A DNA stretch of 64,000 nucleotides from JAAXHF01 sp965242605. GTDB taxonomy: Bacteria > Desulfobacterota > Binatia > Bin18. Of the stretch, positions 16,874 to 26,905 are shown piece after piece (position 1 is the stretch's first letter; every line of letters begins with the position of its first letter). The translations under genes were made by a program, and so were the position numbers. Below the pieces are notes generated by a model. It was not told the origin of the DNA and did no database searches. It was given only the letters and a program-made list of their open reading frames with translations. The stretch covers positions 1,426,001-1,490,000 of the forward strand of contig CBDESS010000001.1 of NCBI GenBank assembly GCA_965242605.1, written 5' to 3'.

Positions 16874-18043
16874 TTGGAGAACTTACCCATCCGGCTTCTT
16901 GTGGTAGACGATGAAGAGGATGTTGAACTGCTGGTGCGTCAGAAATTTCGCCGGCGTATCCGCCGCGGCGAACTCGAGTTTATTTTTGCCCATGACGGCA
17001 AGGAGGCGCTCGAAAAGCTTGACGAGCATCCCGACATCCACCTTGTGCTCTCGGACATCAACATGCCGGTGATGGACGGGCTTACGCTGTTGAGCCAACT
17101 CAAGGATGTCAAACCCGATGTACGGGCGATCATCATCTCCGCCTACGGTGACATGAAAAATATCCGCACCGCCATGAACCGGGGCGCTTTTGATTTTGTC
17201 ACCAAGCCGATTGATTTTCACGATCTCGAAATCACCCTTGAGAAGACAATCGAACATATCGAGGCCTTACAGGGCGCGCTACAGTCGCGCGACCGGCTGG
17301 TTGCCATCACGCGGGAACTCGAAGTGGCCAAGGAAGTCCAGATGTCTGTCCTGCCCAAGTCCCCGCCGAGTAGTGAGACCCACACCATCCAGGCGCGGAT
17401 GATCCCGGCCCGCGAGATCGGCGGGGACTTCTACGATTTTTTCAGCCTTGATGAGCATCTGGTCGGGGTGGTCATCGCCGATGTTTCGGGTAAGGGGGTT
17501 CCGGCGGCGCTGTTCACAATGGTGACCCGGACCCTGCTCAAGAGTGTGGCCAAAAGCTCTTCATCGCCGGCTGACTGTCTGAGCAGGGTGAACGATCTGC
17601 TGGCAGAGGACAACGAGGCATTGATTTTTATTACCCTGTTTTACGCGGTGCTCAACCTGCGCAGCGGCAGCCTGCAATACTGTAACGGCGGCCACAATCC
17701 TCCCCGTCTGGTGCGCGACAGCTCCCAGGTTGAAGAGTTGCCGCCCACCGGCAACCTCGTCCTGGGGATAACCGCCGGGCACGACTATACCAACGCCGAG
17801 GTCCAGCTTGCGCCCGGTGACACGCTCTTCCTGTATACCGACGGAGTCACCGAGGCCGAGAGCCCCAGCCAGGAGGAGTTCGGAGAAGGGCGGCTCGACC
17901 AGAAACTCACCAGCCTCGGGCAGGCGAGCGTTGATGAAGTCGTGAACGAGGTGGTTGAGGCCGTGCAGGCGTTTGCCGGCGATGCCCCGCAATCGGACGA
18001 CATCACCTGCGTGGCGATGCGCTTCAACGCCACGCTTCCATGA
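16874..18043 (+). CDS. Response regulator with PP2C-type (SpoIIE/RsbU) phosphatase domain
   Basis: About 389 residues. The start is set at TTG 16874 because AAAGGGG lies 6 bases upstream; TTG 16850 would add 8 residues. A receiver domain fills residues about 4-125: an acidic pocket at VVDDEED, the phospho-acceptor aspartate in LSDINMPVMDG (about D61), and the lysine in FVTKPID. A coiled linker (LEVAKEVQMSVLPK) leads to the SpoIIE-like phosphatase: EIGGDFYDFF, ADVSGKGVPAALFT, CNGGHNPP, YTDGVTEAES and QSDDITCVAM, all with the metal-binding Asp residues kept. Phosphorylation, presumably by the histidine kinase at 19249, would control dephosphorylation of the STAS protein. It therefore joins a two-component signal to partner switching. 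Confidence 0.92.
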   Translation: MENLPIRLLVVDDEEDVELLVRQKFRRRIRRGELEFIFAHDGKEALEKLDEHPDIHLVLSDINMPVMDGLTLLSQLKDVKPDVRAIIISAYGDMKNIRTAMNRGAFDFVTKPIDFHDLEITLEKTIEHIEALQGALQSRDRLVAITRELEVAKEVQMSVLPKSPPSSETHTIQARMIPAREIGGDFYDFFSLDEHLVGVVIADVSGKGVPAALFTMVTRTLLKSVAKSSSSPADCLSRVNDLLAEDNEALIFITLFYAVLNLRSGSLQYCNGGHNPPRLVRDSSQVEELPPTGNLVLGITAGHDYTNAEVQLAPGDTLFLYTDGVTEAESPSQEEFGEGRLDQKLTSLGQASVDEVVNEVVEAVQAFAGDAPQSDDITCVAMRFNATLP

Positions 18044-18079
18044 GAACCGGATGCTATCGTCGTTCACGGCCTTTGCATA

Positions 18080-19252
18080 GTGAAACGGAATAGAGTGGTC
18101 ATCATGTTTCACTGTTTTCGAATAGCGCTGTTGGTGGTCCTGCTCGGGCTGACGCCGGCGGAGACGCGGTCAGACAGCCAGATTGTTTTTGGCCAGTCCG
18201 CGGCCCTGAGCGGGCCGGCCAGCGAACTCGGCCAGGGGATGCGCCTCGGCCTGCTGACGGCCTTCAAGTGGATCAATGAGCAGGGTGGGGTCCACGGTCA
18301 ACGTCTCGTCCTTGAGTCTCTGGACGACGCCTATGAGCCCGAGGCAGCCATCGCCAACACCCGTGAACTCATCAAGCGTGGCGTCTTTGCCCTCGTCGGC
18401 GCGGTCGGTACCCCCACCTCCACCGCCGCCCAGCCCATCGCCACCGAGGCCGGCGTTCCCTATCTCGCCCCCTTTACCGGGGCCGAGTTTCTGCGCGACG
18501 CCGAGACGCGCCCCAATGTGCTCAATGTGCGGGCCTCGTACTACCAGGAAACCGAAGAGATGGTGGCCCGCCTCACCGAGGACCTGGACATCCAACGCAT
18601 CGGCATCCTGTACCAGAACGATTCCTACGGGCGGGCCGGACTGTCGGGCTTGCGCCGCGCCGTCACCCGCCGCGGCATGGACATCATCGCTGAGGCAGAC
18701 TATCTGCGCAACACCGAGGCGGTGAAGATCGCCCTGCTTGACCTGCGCCGCTTCCGTCCCGAGGCCGTCGTCATCATCGGGGCCTACAAACCGGTGGCAG
18801 CCATGATCCGTTGGGCGCGACGGATCAGCTTCAACCCCTACTTCATCAACATCTCCTTTGTCGGCAGCTCGGCCCTGGCCAGGGAACTCGGCCCTGATGG
18901 AGCCGGGGTGTACGTCACCCAGGTCGTCCCCTTTCCCAGAGATGACAACCCGCCTGTGGTGGGGGAATATCGGCAGGCCCTGGCCGCCCTGGACCCCGAG
19001 AGCGTGCCGGGCTTTGTGTCGCTGGAAGGCTATCTGGCCGGCCGCCTGGTGATAGAGGGGCTGCGTCTGGCCGGGCGCAAGCCGACCCGGGAGCAATTCC
19101 TGAAAGGGTTGCAAGAGGCTGAAACTCTTGACCTGAGTGGCTTCCCCCTGCGCTACGGCCCAGATGACAACCAGGGGTCCGACCGGGTCTATCTGACAAT
19201 CATTGACGAGCGGGGAGAGTTTCAGCCGTTGCGCAGAATGGTGCCGCAATGA
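18080..19252 (+). CDS. Periplasmic branched-chain-amino-acid-type binding protein
   Basis: A 390-residue periplasmic binding protein of the LivJ/Peripla_BP_6 fold. The start may be GTG 18080 or ATG 18104. A signal peptide (FRIALLVVLLGLTPAETRS) precedes IVFGQSAALSGPASELGQG, the usual first strand and ligand loop. GGVHGQRLVLESLDD, GVFALVGAVGTPTS and IGILYQNDSYGRAG follow in the expected order. No ABC permease or ATPase genes are nearby. Instead it overlaps a membrane histidine kinase gene by four bases, so it probably works as a ligand-sensing subunit of that kinase, as TorT does for TorS. The ligand is unknown. Confidence 0.85.
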   Translation: MKRNRVVIMFHCFRIALLVVLLGLTPAETRSDSQIVFGQSAALSGPASELGQGMRLGLLTAFKWINEQGGVHGQRLVLESLDDAYEPEAAIANTRELIKRGVFALVGAVGTPTSTAAQPIATEAGVPYLAPFTGAEFLRDAETRPNVLNVRASYYQETEEMVARLTEDLDIQRIGILYQNDSYGRAGLSGLRRAVTRRGMDIIAEADYLRNTEAVKIALLDLRRFRPEAVVIIGAYKPVAAMIRWARRISFNPYFINISFVGSSALARELGPDGAGVYVTQVVPFPRDDNPPVVGEYRQALAALDPESVPGFVSLEGYLAGRLVIEGLRLAGRKPTREQFLKGLQEAETLDLSGFPLRYGPDDNQGSDRVYLTIIDERGEFQPLRRMVPQ

Positions 19253-21579
19253 ATAATACCGCCCGCCCGCCCGCCAGTCCCAACGGCCCGCTTCCAACCG
19301 GTGTGCAGGACGGCACCGCAACGAGCAAGAGCGACCGCCCCACCGCCGACGCCAGCGACACCCCAGCGGCACGACCCGCCATGCCCGCGGATGGCTCAGA
19401 ACCAGACAAGAAGCGCTGGCTTGGGATTGGTCCGCAACTCTACCTCGGCCTGATAGGCGGCGTCCTCCTCACCCTGCTTGCCAGCCTGGTGGCCTATTTT
19501 TCCTTTCGTCAGATCCTCCGCTACGAAGCCCGACTTGCTGATTTCAGCATCCCCAACCTGAGCAGTGCGATAGACACGGCCCGCCAGAGCGCCGCGGTGG
19601 TCAACGGCGCGTTGCGTCTCATCTCTGCCTCTTCACCCGAGCAGCATGAGGCCGTGGCCAAAGCGGTTGCGGACGAGCGGAGCGCCCTTGGCGCGCTCAT
19701 CAACGAGTTGGAATCCCGCTCCGCCTTTGGCGAGCGGACCCAGTTGATCAAAGAGCACCTCAACGAACTCGGCGGCTATATGGAAGAGATTCGAGACTCG
19801 GCCGCCCGCCGGCTTGTCATCGCCGATATCCTGGAGCGTCTCAGGGGAGAGCTGGCCGAGACCAGCCGGCGCATTGAGCGCCACATTGTGACCGCTATTG
19901 ACGACCAGGGCTTTTACCTCGTGGAGGGTCTGCGCAGCCTGACCGACCAGCCCAGCCCGGTGGCCGAGCGGGCCTCCGAGACCGAACTGGCCTACTATCG
20001 GGACCTGACCGAGGTAAGCCACCAAGCCAACCTGGCCGTGCTGCTGCTTGACGAAGCCTTTGTCCTGTCCGACCGGGGGCTTCTTCTGCCCTTGCGGGAA
20101 CGTTTCCGCAGCGCCGCCCAGAACTTCCAGCGCGCCTATACCGGGCTGTCGTCTCGTATCTCCATATCAGACAGCCTCCTGAGCGGAGACCTCGGTACAG
20201 ACCTGGGACGCATCGCGCAAATAGGAGAATCCGACAGCGGCGGGATCATTCCCCTCCGCCAGGAAGGCCTGCTGCGGCTGGAACAAGAGCAGGAAGCACT
20301 GGCCAAAGCGCGCACCGCTTCCAGCCTGCTGCTGGCCGAAGTGAATAAACTGGTGACGGGGATTAACGACGACGCCGTCAACGCCAGTAACGCCTCACAG
20401 TCCGCGGCCCAGACCGGGCTGCTGCTCCTGGTCATGCTCAACATCACGAGCGTCACCGGCGCGTTCCTCATCGGTTGGCTGTTTGTGGGCCGCCACCTCG
20501 TCCGCCGCCTCGTCGGGCTGGCCGCGGCTATGCGCTCTATGGCCGGCGGCAACCTGGAAGTGCCGGTCAAGGTCAAGGGTAATGACGAAGTGACCGATAT
20601 GGCCAAGGCCCTGGAAGTCTTCCGCCGCCACGCCCTTGAGGTCCAGCGGCTGAACCTGGTCGAGAAGCTGGCCGAAGAGGTGAACACCAAAAACCACGAC
20701 CTGGAGCAGACCCTTGCCAACCTCAAGAACGCCCAGGAACAGATCGTTGCCGAGAAAAAGCTCTCCTCACTCGGCCAGCTGACCGCCGGCGTAGCCCACG
20801 AGCTCAAGAACCCGCTCAACTTTGTCAACAACTTCTCGGATGTCTCGGCCGAGCTTGTCGATGAGATTGAGGAAGTGATGAGGGAAGCCAAAGACGAGCC
20901 GCTTGACCTGTCCGAAGAGATCAGCCCCATCCTCTCAGACCTGCGGCTCAACCTCCAGAAGGTCAAAGAGCACGGCCAGCGCGCCGACAGCATTGTGCGC
21001 AGCATGCTTGACCATTCCCGGGCCACCCCGGGCCAGTGGCGGGCGATTGACGTCAACGCCCTGCTCAAACAGTATGTCGAGCTCGCCTACCATGCCATGC
21101 GCGCCCACAACACGAACTTCAACGTGACCCTGACCGATGACCTTGACCCAGACATGGGCCAATTCTCGGTCATTCCCCAGGACCTCGGCCGGGTGTTTCT
21201 CAACCTGGCCACCAACGCCTACCAGGCGATTGAAGAGAGACGCCAGCAGGCGAACGGCGGCTATGATCCGGAGTTGCGCATCACCAGCCGTCGCCTTGAG
21301 GAGCAGGCCGAGTTCTGTATCCGTGACAACGGCATCGGTATCCCAGAGGCGATGCGTGAGCAGATATTTGAGCCGTTTGTCACCACCAAAAAGCCGGGCG
21401 AAGGTACCGGGCTTGGCCTGTCCCTGACCACCGACATTCTCACCCGCCACGGCGGCTCCATCCAACTCGACACCGAAGAGGGGGCTTTCACCGAGATGCG
21501 GATCGTCCTGCCCCTCGAACCGCCTCCCGAAGCGGCAGAAGCGGCCCTGGAGGAGGAAGACCGGGAAGAGGCGACCTGA
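19249..21579 (+). CDS. Membrane sensor histidine kinase (TorS-like sensor, HAMP)
   Basis: A 776-residue kinase. A proline- and alanine-rich cytoplasmic tail of about 60 residues precedes TM1 (LYLGLIGGVLLTLLASLVAY). A helical periplasmic sensor of about 300 residues follows, then TM2 (VTGAFLIGWLFVG) and HAMP (RHLVRRLVGLAAAM to about residue 470). A coiled coil leads to the dimerisation helix with H517 (GVAHELKNPLN), and the ATPase carries NLATNAYQAIEE, RDNGIGIPE and GEGTGLGLSL. The long helical sensor resembles TorS, which binds a periplasmic protein. The coupled upstream gene encodes such a protein. The nearest receiver is the regulator-phosphatase two genes upstream, the likely target. Confidence 0.9.
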   Translation: MNNTARPPASPNGPLPTGVQDGTATSKSDRPTADASDTPAARPAMPADGSEPDKKRWLGIGPQLYLGLIGGVLLTLLASLVAYFSFRQILRYEARLADFSIPNLSSAIDTARQSAAVVNGALRLISASSPEQHEAVAKAVADERSALGALINELESRSAFGERTQLIKEHLNELGGYMEEIRDSAARRLVIADILERLRGELAETSRRIERHIVTAIDDQGFYLVEGLRSLTDQPSPVAERASETELAYYRDLTEVSHQANLAVLLLDEAFVLSDRGLLLPLRERFRSAAQNFQRAYTGLSSRISISDSLLSGDLGTDLGRIAQIGESDSGGIIPLRQEGLLRLEQEQEALAKARTASSLLLAEVNKLVTGINDDAVNASNASQSAAQTGLLLLVMLNITSVTGAFLIGWLFVGRHLVRRLVGLAAAMRSMAGGNLEVPVKVKGNDEVTDMAKALEVFRRHALEVQRLNLVEKLAEEVNTKNHDLEQTLANLKNAQEQIVAEKKLSSLGQLTAGVAHELKNPLNFVNNFSDVSAELVDEIEEVMREAKDEPLDLSEEISPILSDLRLNLQKVKEHGQRADSIVRSMLDHSRATPGQWRAIDVNALLKQYVELAYHAMRAHNTNFNVTLTDDLDPDMGQFSVIPQDLGRVFLNLATNAYQAIEERRQQANGGYDPELRITSRRLEEQAEFCIRDNGIGIPEAMREQIFEPFVTTKKPGEGTGLGLSLTTDILTRHGGSIQLDTEEGAFTEMRIVLPLEPPPEAAEAALEEEDREEAT

Positions 21580-21623
21580 CCCAAGGGCCTCCCTCTCTCC
21601 CGCAGGCCGGCCCGTCGCCAGGC

Positions 21624-24600
21624 TCACGCATTCCAGACCAGTTCCACCAGTGGGACCTCCCAGGCTTCACACCGGCAGCGGTCCCTATAGGCTACGTCCC
21701 CGTCGTCACGCCGACGCTGTACCATCGCCACCACCCGGCCACTGTGCCCGTACCCATGCCGGCCATGCGCTTTGTTACTCAGGGCGGCAATGGGAAGATC
21801 GTGACTGAAGATTTTTGTGCCACGCTGGTCAGATTTCAGCACAACCGGGTCGCCCGTGTTCAGCCGGCTCAGGACGGTATGAAGTGTGTGCTCCGGCGCA
21901 AACTGTCCGGCATAACTGAGGTAGAGGTCTCTCATGCCCAGCACTTGATAGCGCTTGGGCAGGTACTGACCCGGAGGTGAGACCGACCGCTCCAGGCAGG
22001 CTTCTTCAGCCAGCAGCTCGAGGTGCGGGTTCTGGACATCCTGTCGCCGACAGACGACCAGGGAGTCCCTGGCCCGGGTCATGCCGACATAAAACAGACG
22101 ACGCTCTTCTTCCCGGTCATTCTGGTGGCGCGTCTGCCAGCCGCCGTCCAGCAGAACCACAAGCGGAAACTCCAGACCCTTCGCGCCATGAACCGTGCCC
22201 AGGTGAACCCCTTCTCCGCGACGCTGCTCGCGGCCAGCCTCGCGTAAGGCGTCCACCAGATACGCAGAAAAAGCGCTGACGGGCAGCTCAACACCGCCGG
22301 TTTCTGCTTCCCAACTCTCCACCAGGGTGCCCAACTTGTTGCTCCAAGGGCCGGGAGCAAGGTTCAACTCGGCGATCCAGTCCCTCAGCCGCTCGGCGTC
22401 CATCAAGGCTTCTCGCTGCCGGTCCAGATGACACAGCAGAGCGTCAAACTCCCTGATACGGAGCAGAGGGAAGGATTGCCCGGTTTCCAGAGGAAGGCTG
22501 ATGGGGATGTGCTCATCTTCCAGAGCCGAACGCATATGGGTCAACTCCGGTTTACCGATACCGTGGCGGGCAAGAATGGCGCAGTCTGTCCACCGCAGCT
22601 CAGGCCACAGCCGTTTCAGTCGCTTGAGTTCCTGCACCACGGCCAGGGTTTGGGCACCGATGGTGCGGCAGGCAAGAAGCTGGACCTTGCCCCTGCTGAC
22701 AGGATCACGCCCTGCGAGCACTCCTCCGGCCGGCAGCCCTTTGCGGGCGTCATTGATAGCGATTGTCTGCTCGGTCTTCATCCGGTCCCGGTTGCGGGCG
22801 ATCAGGCTGTTGGCCGCGTTGATGATATGCCCGCTTGAGCGGTAGTTTTGTACCAGATAGCGGTGCTCTGCCTGATAATCCTGCTCAAACTGCCGAATGT
22901 AGGTGATATTGGCCCGGCGAAAACCATAGATGCTCTGGTCGTCATCGCCCACCGCCAGAATACTGAGTTTTTCTTCGCCCTCACTCAGGGTCCGACCGGC
23001 AATGGCGGAGATCATGTCATACTGGTGTTGGTCAATGTCCTGATATTCATCAACCAGGATATGCTGGAAGCCGGCCAGCAGTTTTTCCCGTATCTGGTCA
23101 GCGGCAACGCCTAGTGGCAGGATATCGCCCCGGAGCAGGGCCGTGGCTCTGGGAATGAGGTTGTTGAACACCTCCTCTTGGGGGCCGGTGTGCAGGCTGG
23201 CCCCGGTCAGACGCAGGGCCAAGCCGTGGAAGGTCTGCACGATAATCTCTCGGGCTTCACGGCCCAGCAGATGCTTGAGTCGCTTCCGCAGGGTGACGGC
23301 GGTGCTGTGATTGTAGCAGAGTACCAGGATACTGAACGGCTGAACGCGTTGGACCCGGGTCAGGTAGGCGCAGCGATGCACCACCACGCGGGTTTTACCC
23401 GAACCTGGTCCGGCCAGCACCAGCATGTTGATGTCTGCCGGGGCTTGCACAATTGCCTGCTGGTGCGGGTTGCCGAGCGATTCAACAATATCCCGGAGCG
23501 ACCGCTGACTGGTGGCCAGTTCCAGCAACTTCCGCCGGTCTCTGAAATAGCGGGTGAGAAAGCTGGTGGTGTCCTGCTCAAAATAATCCCGCACCAGTCG
23601 CAGGGCGGAGCGCATCTTGTCCAGTCCCAGATGTGCATATTCGTTCATCACATGCACCTGGGTGACGCGGGCTTTGTAGTGGCGGCTGAGCGGGTCGTAG
23701 TCTCCTTTGTTGTAGCGACGCCCCTGCGCCGCGGGATTCACCTTGAGGGTCATGGCCTGACGGAAGACCGCCAGGCCGTGCTGGAGAAGAATGACGCCCT
23801 GCTCATGGAGAAACAGCAGGCCGCGTTCAATGGCTGCCAGCTCCTTCTCTGCGCGGACGTCCAGAGTCAGGTCCCGCTTGATCGCGTCGCGCAGGGCTTG
23901 CAGGGAGAACTCCACTAACACCTCTCCCTGGGAGGACTGCTCCGACGGAGGAATCGCATGATAGAGCGTATCCAGAATACGTTGGGAAAGCGCTTGGCGT
24001 TTCTCCATGATCGCTTCGATGGTGGTCCAGGTCCGGCACAGCGTCAGGTGGTAGTGGTCTCGATACGCGTAGCGCACTGCAACGCTGCCCCGCGCCCTGG
24101 CCAGCCCCCTGCCGTCTTCGGACAGACTCCTCAGCAGGGTGCGCAGCAGAGCGGGGGTGCTGAACTCCAGCCCGTCGTCCAACAGCTGCTGGTTCAGCGC
24201 CCGCAAATCGAGTGGGCAGGCGGTCTGGTCGTGGTCGTCTGGGTGGGCTTGCCGCAGCGCGGCCAGCATGGCACGTTCCAGACGGTACAATTTCTGGTGG
24301 ACATCCCTGGCGTTGTTTCTCCCCTTGGGTCGCAGAAAGGCTTTCATCAGCAGGCCGTGGGACACGAGTCCGCTATCCGTCATCTGGTTGAGGATAGCCA
24401 TGATATCGGTGGTCGCCAGGTGGTCCTTGTCTGTGAGGTGGTGGCCAATCTGCTCGGCCAGCCGGTCAACGCTGATGTCTTCGTCCGGGTCGGCATTGAT
24501 GAGGGCGGACAGGAGCAGGTCCCAGCGTTGACGCTGAGGGGGGGAGAGGTGCAGGCGGTCCAGCTTGCTGGCCGCTTCGGCAAGGCTGCTGAACAGGGGC

Positions 24601-26768
24601 TTGCCCTGAAAGACCTGATTGACGTTCTCGTTGCGCTCCAGAAAACCACTCCGCTCCAGCGAGGCCACGGCCGTTTTGACTTTGGTATCGGCGGAGCGAT
24701 CGTCCAGGTCAAAAGAGGGGTTGACTGCCTCGGCGCGAAGCAGTTCACCGGTAGTGAGGACGACGGCCTGGCCGGGTTTCTTCTTCTCCAGACGCCGGAT
24801 GCCCCGGAGGATGTGCTGGATATCCCGTTGCCGGACTTCTGAGAGTGCGCCAAGTTTGAACTGGGCTTCAATATCCTGCTCGTCAAACAGCAGGACGCAT
24901 TCGGCCAGCTGTTCATCCCGACCGGCGCGGCCAGCCTCCTGGAGATAGTTCTCCAGGGAGCCAGGAACATCGGCGTGAATGACCAGCCGGACATTCTCTT
25001 TATCAACGCCCATGCCAAAGGCGTTGGTGGCGCAGATGATACGGAGCTGGTCGTGGATAAACCGCTCCAGAATGTCTTTTTTGGCGGGAGCTTCCAGCCC
25101 GCCATGAAAATGCTCGGTCGCTAGTCCCTTCCGGCTCAGAAAGGCGCTCAGTTCTTCTGTCTGTCTTCGGGTGGCGCAATAGATGATGCAGCTTCCCTCT
25201 CCGGGAAGGCGCTCCTCAATCAGCTCTGCAATCCTGCCGCTTTTGGCCGCCTGGGTGACACGATGGACCTCGTAGGACAGGTTGGAACGCTCGACACCGG
25301 CCTGAAAGCGGGTGAGTTCCTGACCGAGCGTGGTCTGGAAGTGACCGCAGATATCCTCAATCACATCGGCTTTGGCGGTGGCGGTATAGCAGGCAATTGG
25401 CGGCGGAGGGTGCTGGGTCTTGTTGGCCTGCTCACGAATAAAGCGGCTACAGTAGAGGTAATCGGGCCGGAAATCGTGCCCCCACTTTGACAGGCAGTGG
25501 GCTTCGTCAAAAACCCAGCAGCCAATTTCGCGCTGTGAAAGGACGCGCGTCACCGACTTGTTCCGCAGTTGCTCCGGCGAAATATACAGCAGACCAATAT
25601 CGCCCAGCCGGACCCGTTCAAGCACGGCCCCCCGTTCTGGCGGGGTCAGCAGTCCGTAGAGAGCGGCGACCGTGATGGAGCCGGTTTTCTTTGTGAGGGC
25701 GTCGACCTGATCTTTCATCAGGGCTTGCAGTGGCGAAATAATCACGGTCAGCAGCCCGCGCCGCTTATAGCGGACCAGAGCCGGAATCTGAAAACAGAGG
25801 GACTTGCCGCCGCCGGTGGGCAAAATGCCCAGCAGTGATTGGCCACTCATGCCGGCGCTCACAAGGTCTTGTTGCAGCGGCCGGCCGTCGCCGGTGGTGC
25901 GGAAGCCGGGGTAGCCGAAATAGCGCTGCAAGTGTTGCACCGGATCGTGATTGTCGGGGCAGTACGGACAGCGCTCTCTGCCACAGTGTTCCTCGCGGAC
26001 CTGTTTGAGTAGCTCGGGTATGGCCGGAAAATGGTGGCGGACCCACGGGGGCAGCACAGAATTGCCGCCGGAGACGGTCAGATATGCGAGACAGTAGGGC
26101 AGGCTGACCCTCTGTTCGGGGGGACGGTGGAGGACGACTTTTCTCAACTGGTGTGGACAGGCCAGCCCGTGACAGATGTCCAGCAGGGCCTGAGATGCCT
26201 GCTGGTCGGAGTCGAATGGCTCCTCGATCAGGGACTGAAATACCGCGGCCAGACCCCGGTAGTCGCTGTCATCGGCAGCCGTGGCAAAACAGTAGTGATA
26301 GAAGCGGAGTAGCCCCGGCTCCTGTGTCCGCTGCTCCAGGAAAGCCTGGTATTGCTCGGTGAAGACGGACAGGGCGAGGCGGGCGTCGGCGACGGGGTCG
26401 TTGATCGAATCCCGGACGAGTTTGTAGTCTTTGACCAGACGGTGATAGGGGTTGCCGGGAAAGGCCAGTGGGGAGAGAAACAGGGTGTCGATAACGGGTT
26501 TGTTGAGCAGGGCTAACTCCGGTGTGATGCTCCGTAAGACTGGAAGGTCATGGTTGAGCAGGTTATGACCGAGGATGAACCGAGAGGCGCGACAAACGTC
26601 GTCCAGCCTCGACAGTGCGGCCCGGACCTCTTTTTCTCCGCCGCCTTTGTGTGCAAAGCTGTGGCCGGTGTCGGTGAGCGCACCCAGATGACGAATGAAG
26701 CCCCAGCGGCTGGTCTCCAGGTCAAGGGCGGTGACTGGCAGCAGTTGTGAGGGGAGGCTCTGGAGCAT
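21624..26768 (-). CDS. Exonuclease-RecQ-UvrD triple-domain helicase
   Basis: About 1714 residues. ATG 26768 is the chosen start; TTG 26774 adds two residues. (1) An N-terminal DEDD-exonuclease-like domain: ALDLE (D18, E20), HNLLNHDLPVL (D76) and DPVADARL (D130), lacking the usual His. (2) A RecQ-type SF2 helicase: PTGGGKSLCFQ (about 318), VFDEAHCLSKWGHDF (about 420), IIYCATRRQTEEL, ATNAFGMGVDKENVR and LQEAGRAGRDEQ. (3) A UvrD/Rep-type SF1A helicase: LAGPGSGKTRVVV (about 1120), LVDEYQDIDQHQ (about 1243), VGDDDQSIYGFRR, LVQNYRSSG, TVHGAKGLEFP and RLFYVGMTRA. It is flanked by a histidine kinase and a protease gene and is not in an operon. A role in DNA repair or phage defence is inference. Confidence 0.9.
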   Translation of the reverse strand: MLQSLPSQLLPVTALDLETSRWGFIRHLGALTDTGHSFAHKGGGEKEVRAALSRLDDVCRASRFILGHNLLNHDLPVLRSITPELALLNKPVIDTLFLSPLAFPGNPYHRLVKDYKLVRDSINDPVADARLALSVFTEQYQAFLEQRTQEPGLLRFYHYCFATAADDSDYRGLAAVFQSLIEEPFDSDQQASQALLDICHGLACPHQLRKVVLHRPPEQRVSLPYCLAYLTVSGGNSVLPPWVRHHFPAIPELLKQVREEHCGRERCPYCPDNHDPVQHLQRYFGYPGFRTTGDGRPLQQDLVSAGMSGQSLLGILPTGGGKSLCFQIPALVRYKRRGLLTVIISPLQALMKDQVDALTKKTGSITVAALYGLLTPPERGAVLERVRLGDIGLLYISPEQLRNKSVTRVLSQREIGCWVFDEAHCLSKWGHDFRPDYLYCSRFIREQANKTQHPPPPIACYTATAKADVIEDICGHFQTTLGQELTRFQAGVERSNLSYEVHRVTQAAKSGRIAELIEERLPGEGSCIIYCATRRQTEELSAFLSRKGLATEHFHGGLEAPAKKDILERFIHDQLRIICATNAFGMGVDKENVRLVIHADVPGSLENYLQEAGRAGRDEQLAECVLLFDEQDIEAQFKLGALSEVRQRDIQHILRGIRRLEKKKPGQAVVLTTGELLRAEAVNPSFDLDDRSADTKVKTAVASLERSGFLERNENVNQVFQGKPLFSSLAEAASKLDRLHLSPPQRQRWDLLLSALINADPDEDISVDRLAEQIGHHLTDKDHLATTDIMAILNQMTDSGLVSHGLLMKAFLRPKGRNNARDVHQKLYRLERAMLAALRQAHPDDHDQTACPLDLRALNQQLLDDGLEFSTPALLRTLLRSLSEDGRGLARARGSVAVRYAYRDHYHLTLCRTWTTIEAIMEKRQALSQRILDTLYHAIPPSEQSSQGEVLVEFSLQALRDAIKRDLTLDVRAEKELAAIERGLLFLHEQGVILLQHGLAVFRQAMTLKVNPAAQGRRYNKGDYDPLSRHYKARVTQVHVMNEYAHLGLDKMRSALRLVRDYFEQDTTSFLTRYFRDRRKLLELATSQRSLRDIVESLGNPHQQAIVQAPADINMLVLAGPGSGKTRVVVHRCAYLTRVQRVQPFSILVLCYNHSTAVTLRKRLKHLLGREAREIIVQTFHGLALRLTGASLHTGPQEEVFNNLIPRATALLRGDILPLGVAADQIREKLLAGFQHILVDEYQDIDQHQYDMISAIAGRTLSEGEEKLSILAVGDDDQSIYGFRRANITYIRQFEQDYQAEHRYLVQNYRSSGHIINAANSLIARNRDRMKTEQTIAINDARKGLPAGGVLAGRDPVSRGKVQLLACRTIGAQTLAVVQELKRLKRLWPELRWTDCAILARHGIGKPELTHMRSALEDEHIPISLPLETGQSFPLLRIREFDALLCHLDRQREALMDAERLRDWIAELNLAPGPWSNKLGTLVESWEAETGGVELPVSAFSAYLVDALREAGREQRRGEGVHLGTVHGAKGLEFPLVVLLDGGWQTRHQNDREEERRLFYVGMTRARDSLVVCRRQDVQNPHLELLAEEACLERSVSPPGQYLPKRYQVLGMRDLYLSYAGQFAPEHTLHTVLSRLNTGDPVVLKSDQRGTKIFSHDLPIAALSNKAHGRHGYGHSGRVVAMVQRRRDDGDVAYRDRCRCEAWEVPLVELVWNA

Positions 26769-26905
26769 ATCCAACGATATGGACGCCCCTTGAGATGGGG
26801 CCTCGTTCGCTTTGAGGCCAGCGGCACAGGCTCCCGGCTGAACGCGCGGTCTTGCGGCAGACGGGATGCCTGGCCTTGGGCCAGGCCGTAAAACGAGGGT
26901 GCCGG

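Noticed and set aside
26868..26886. Hairpin GCCTGGCC-TTG-GGCCAGGC after the Do-like protease
   Set aside because: Good stem but no T-tract on the relevant strand; not enough for a terminator call.
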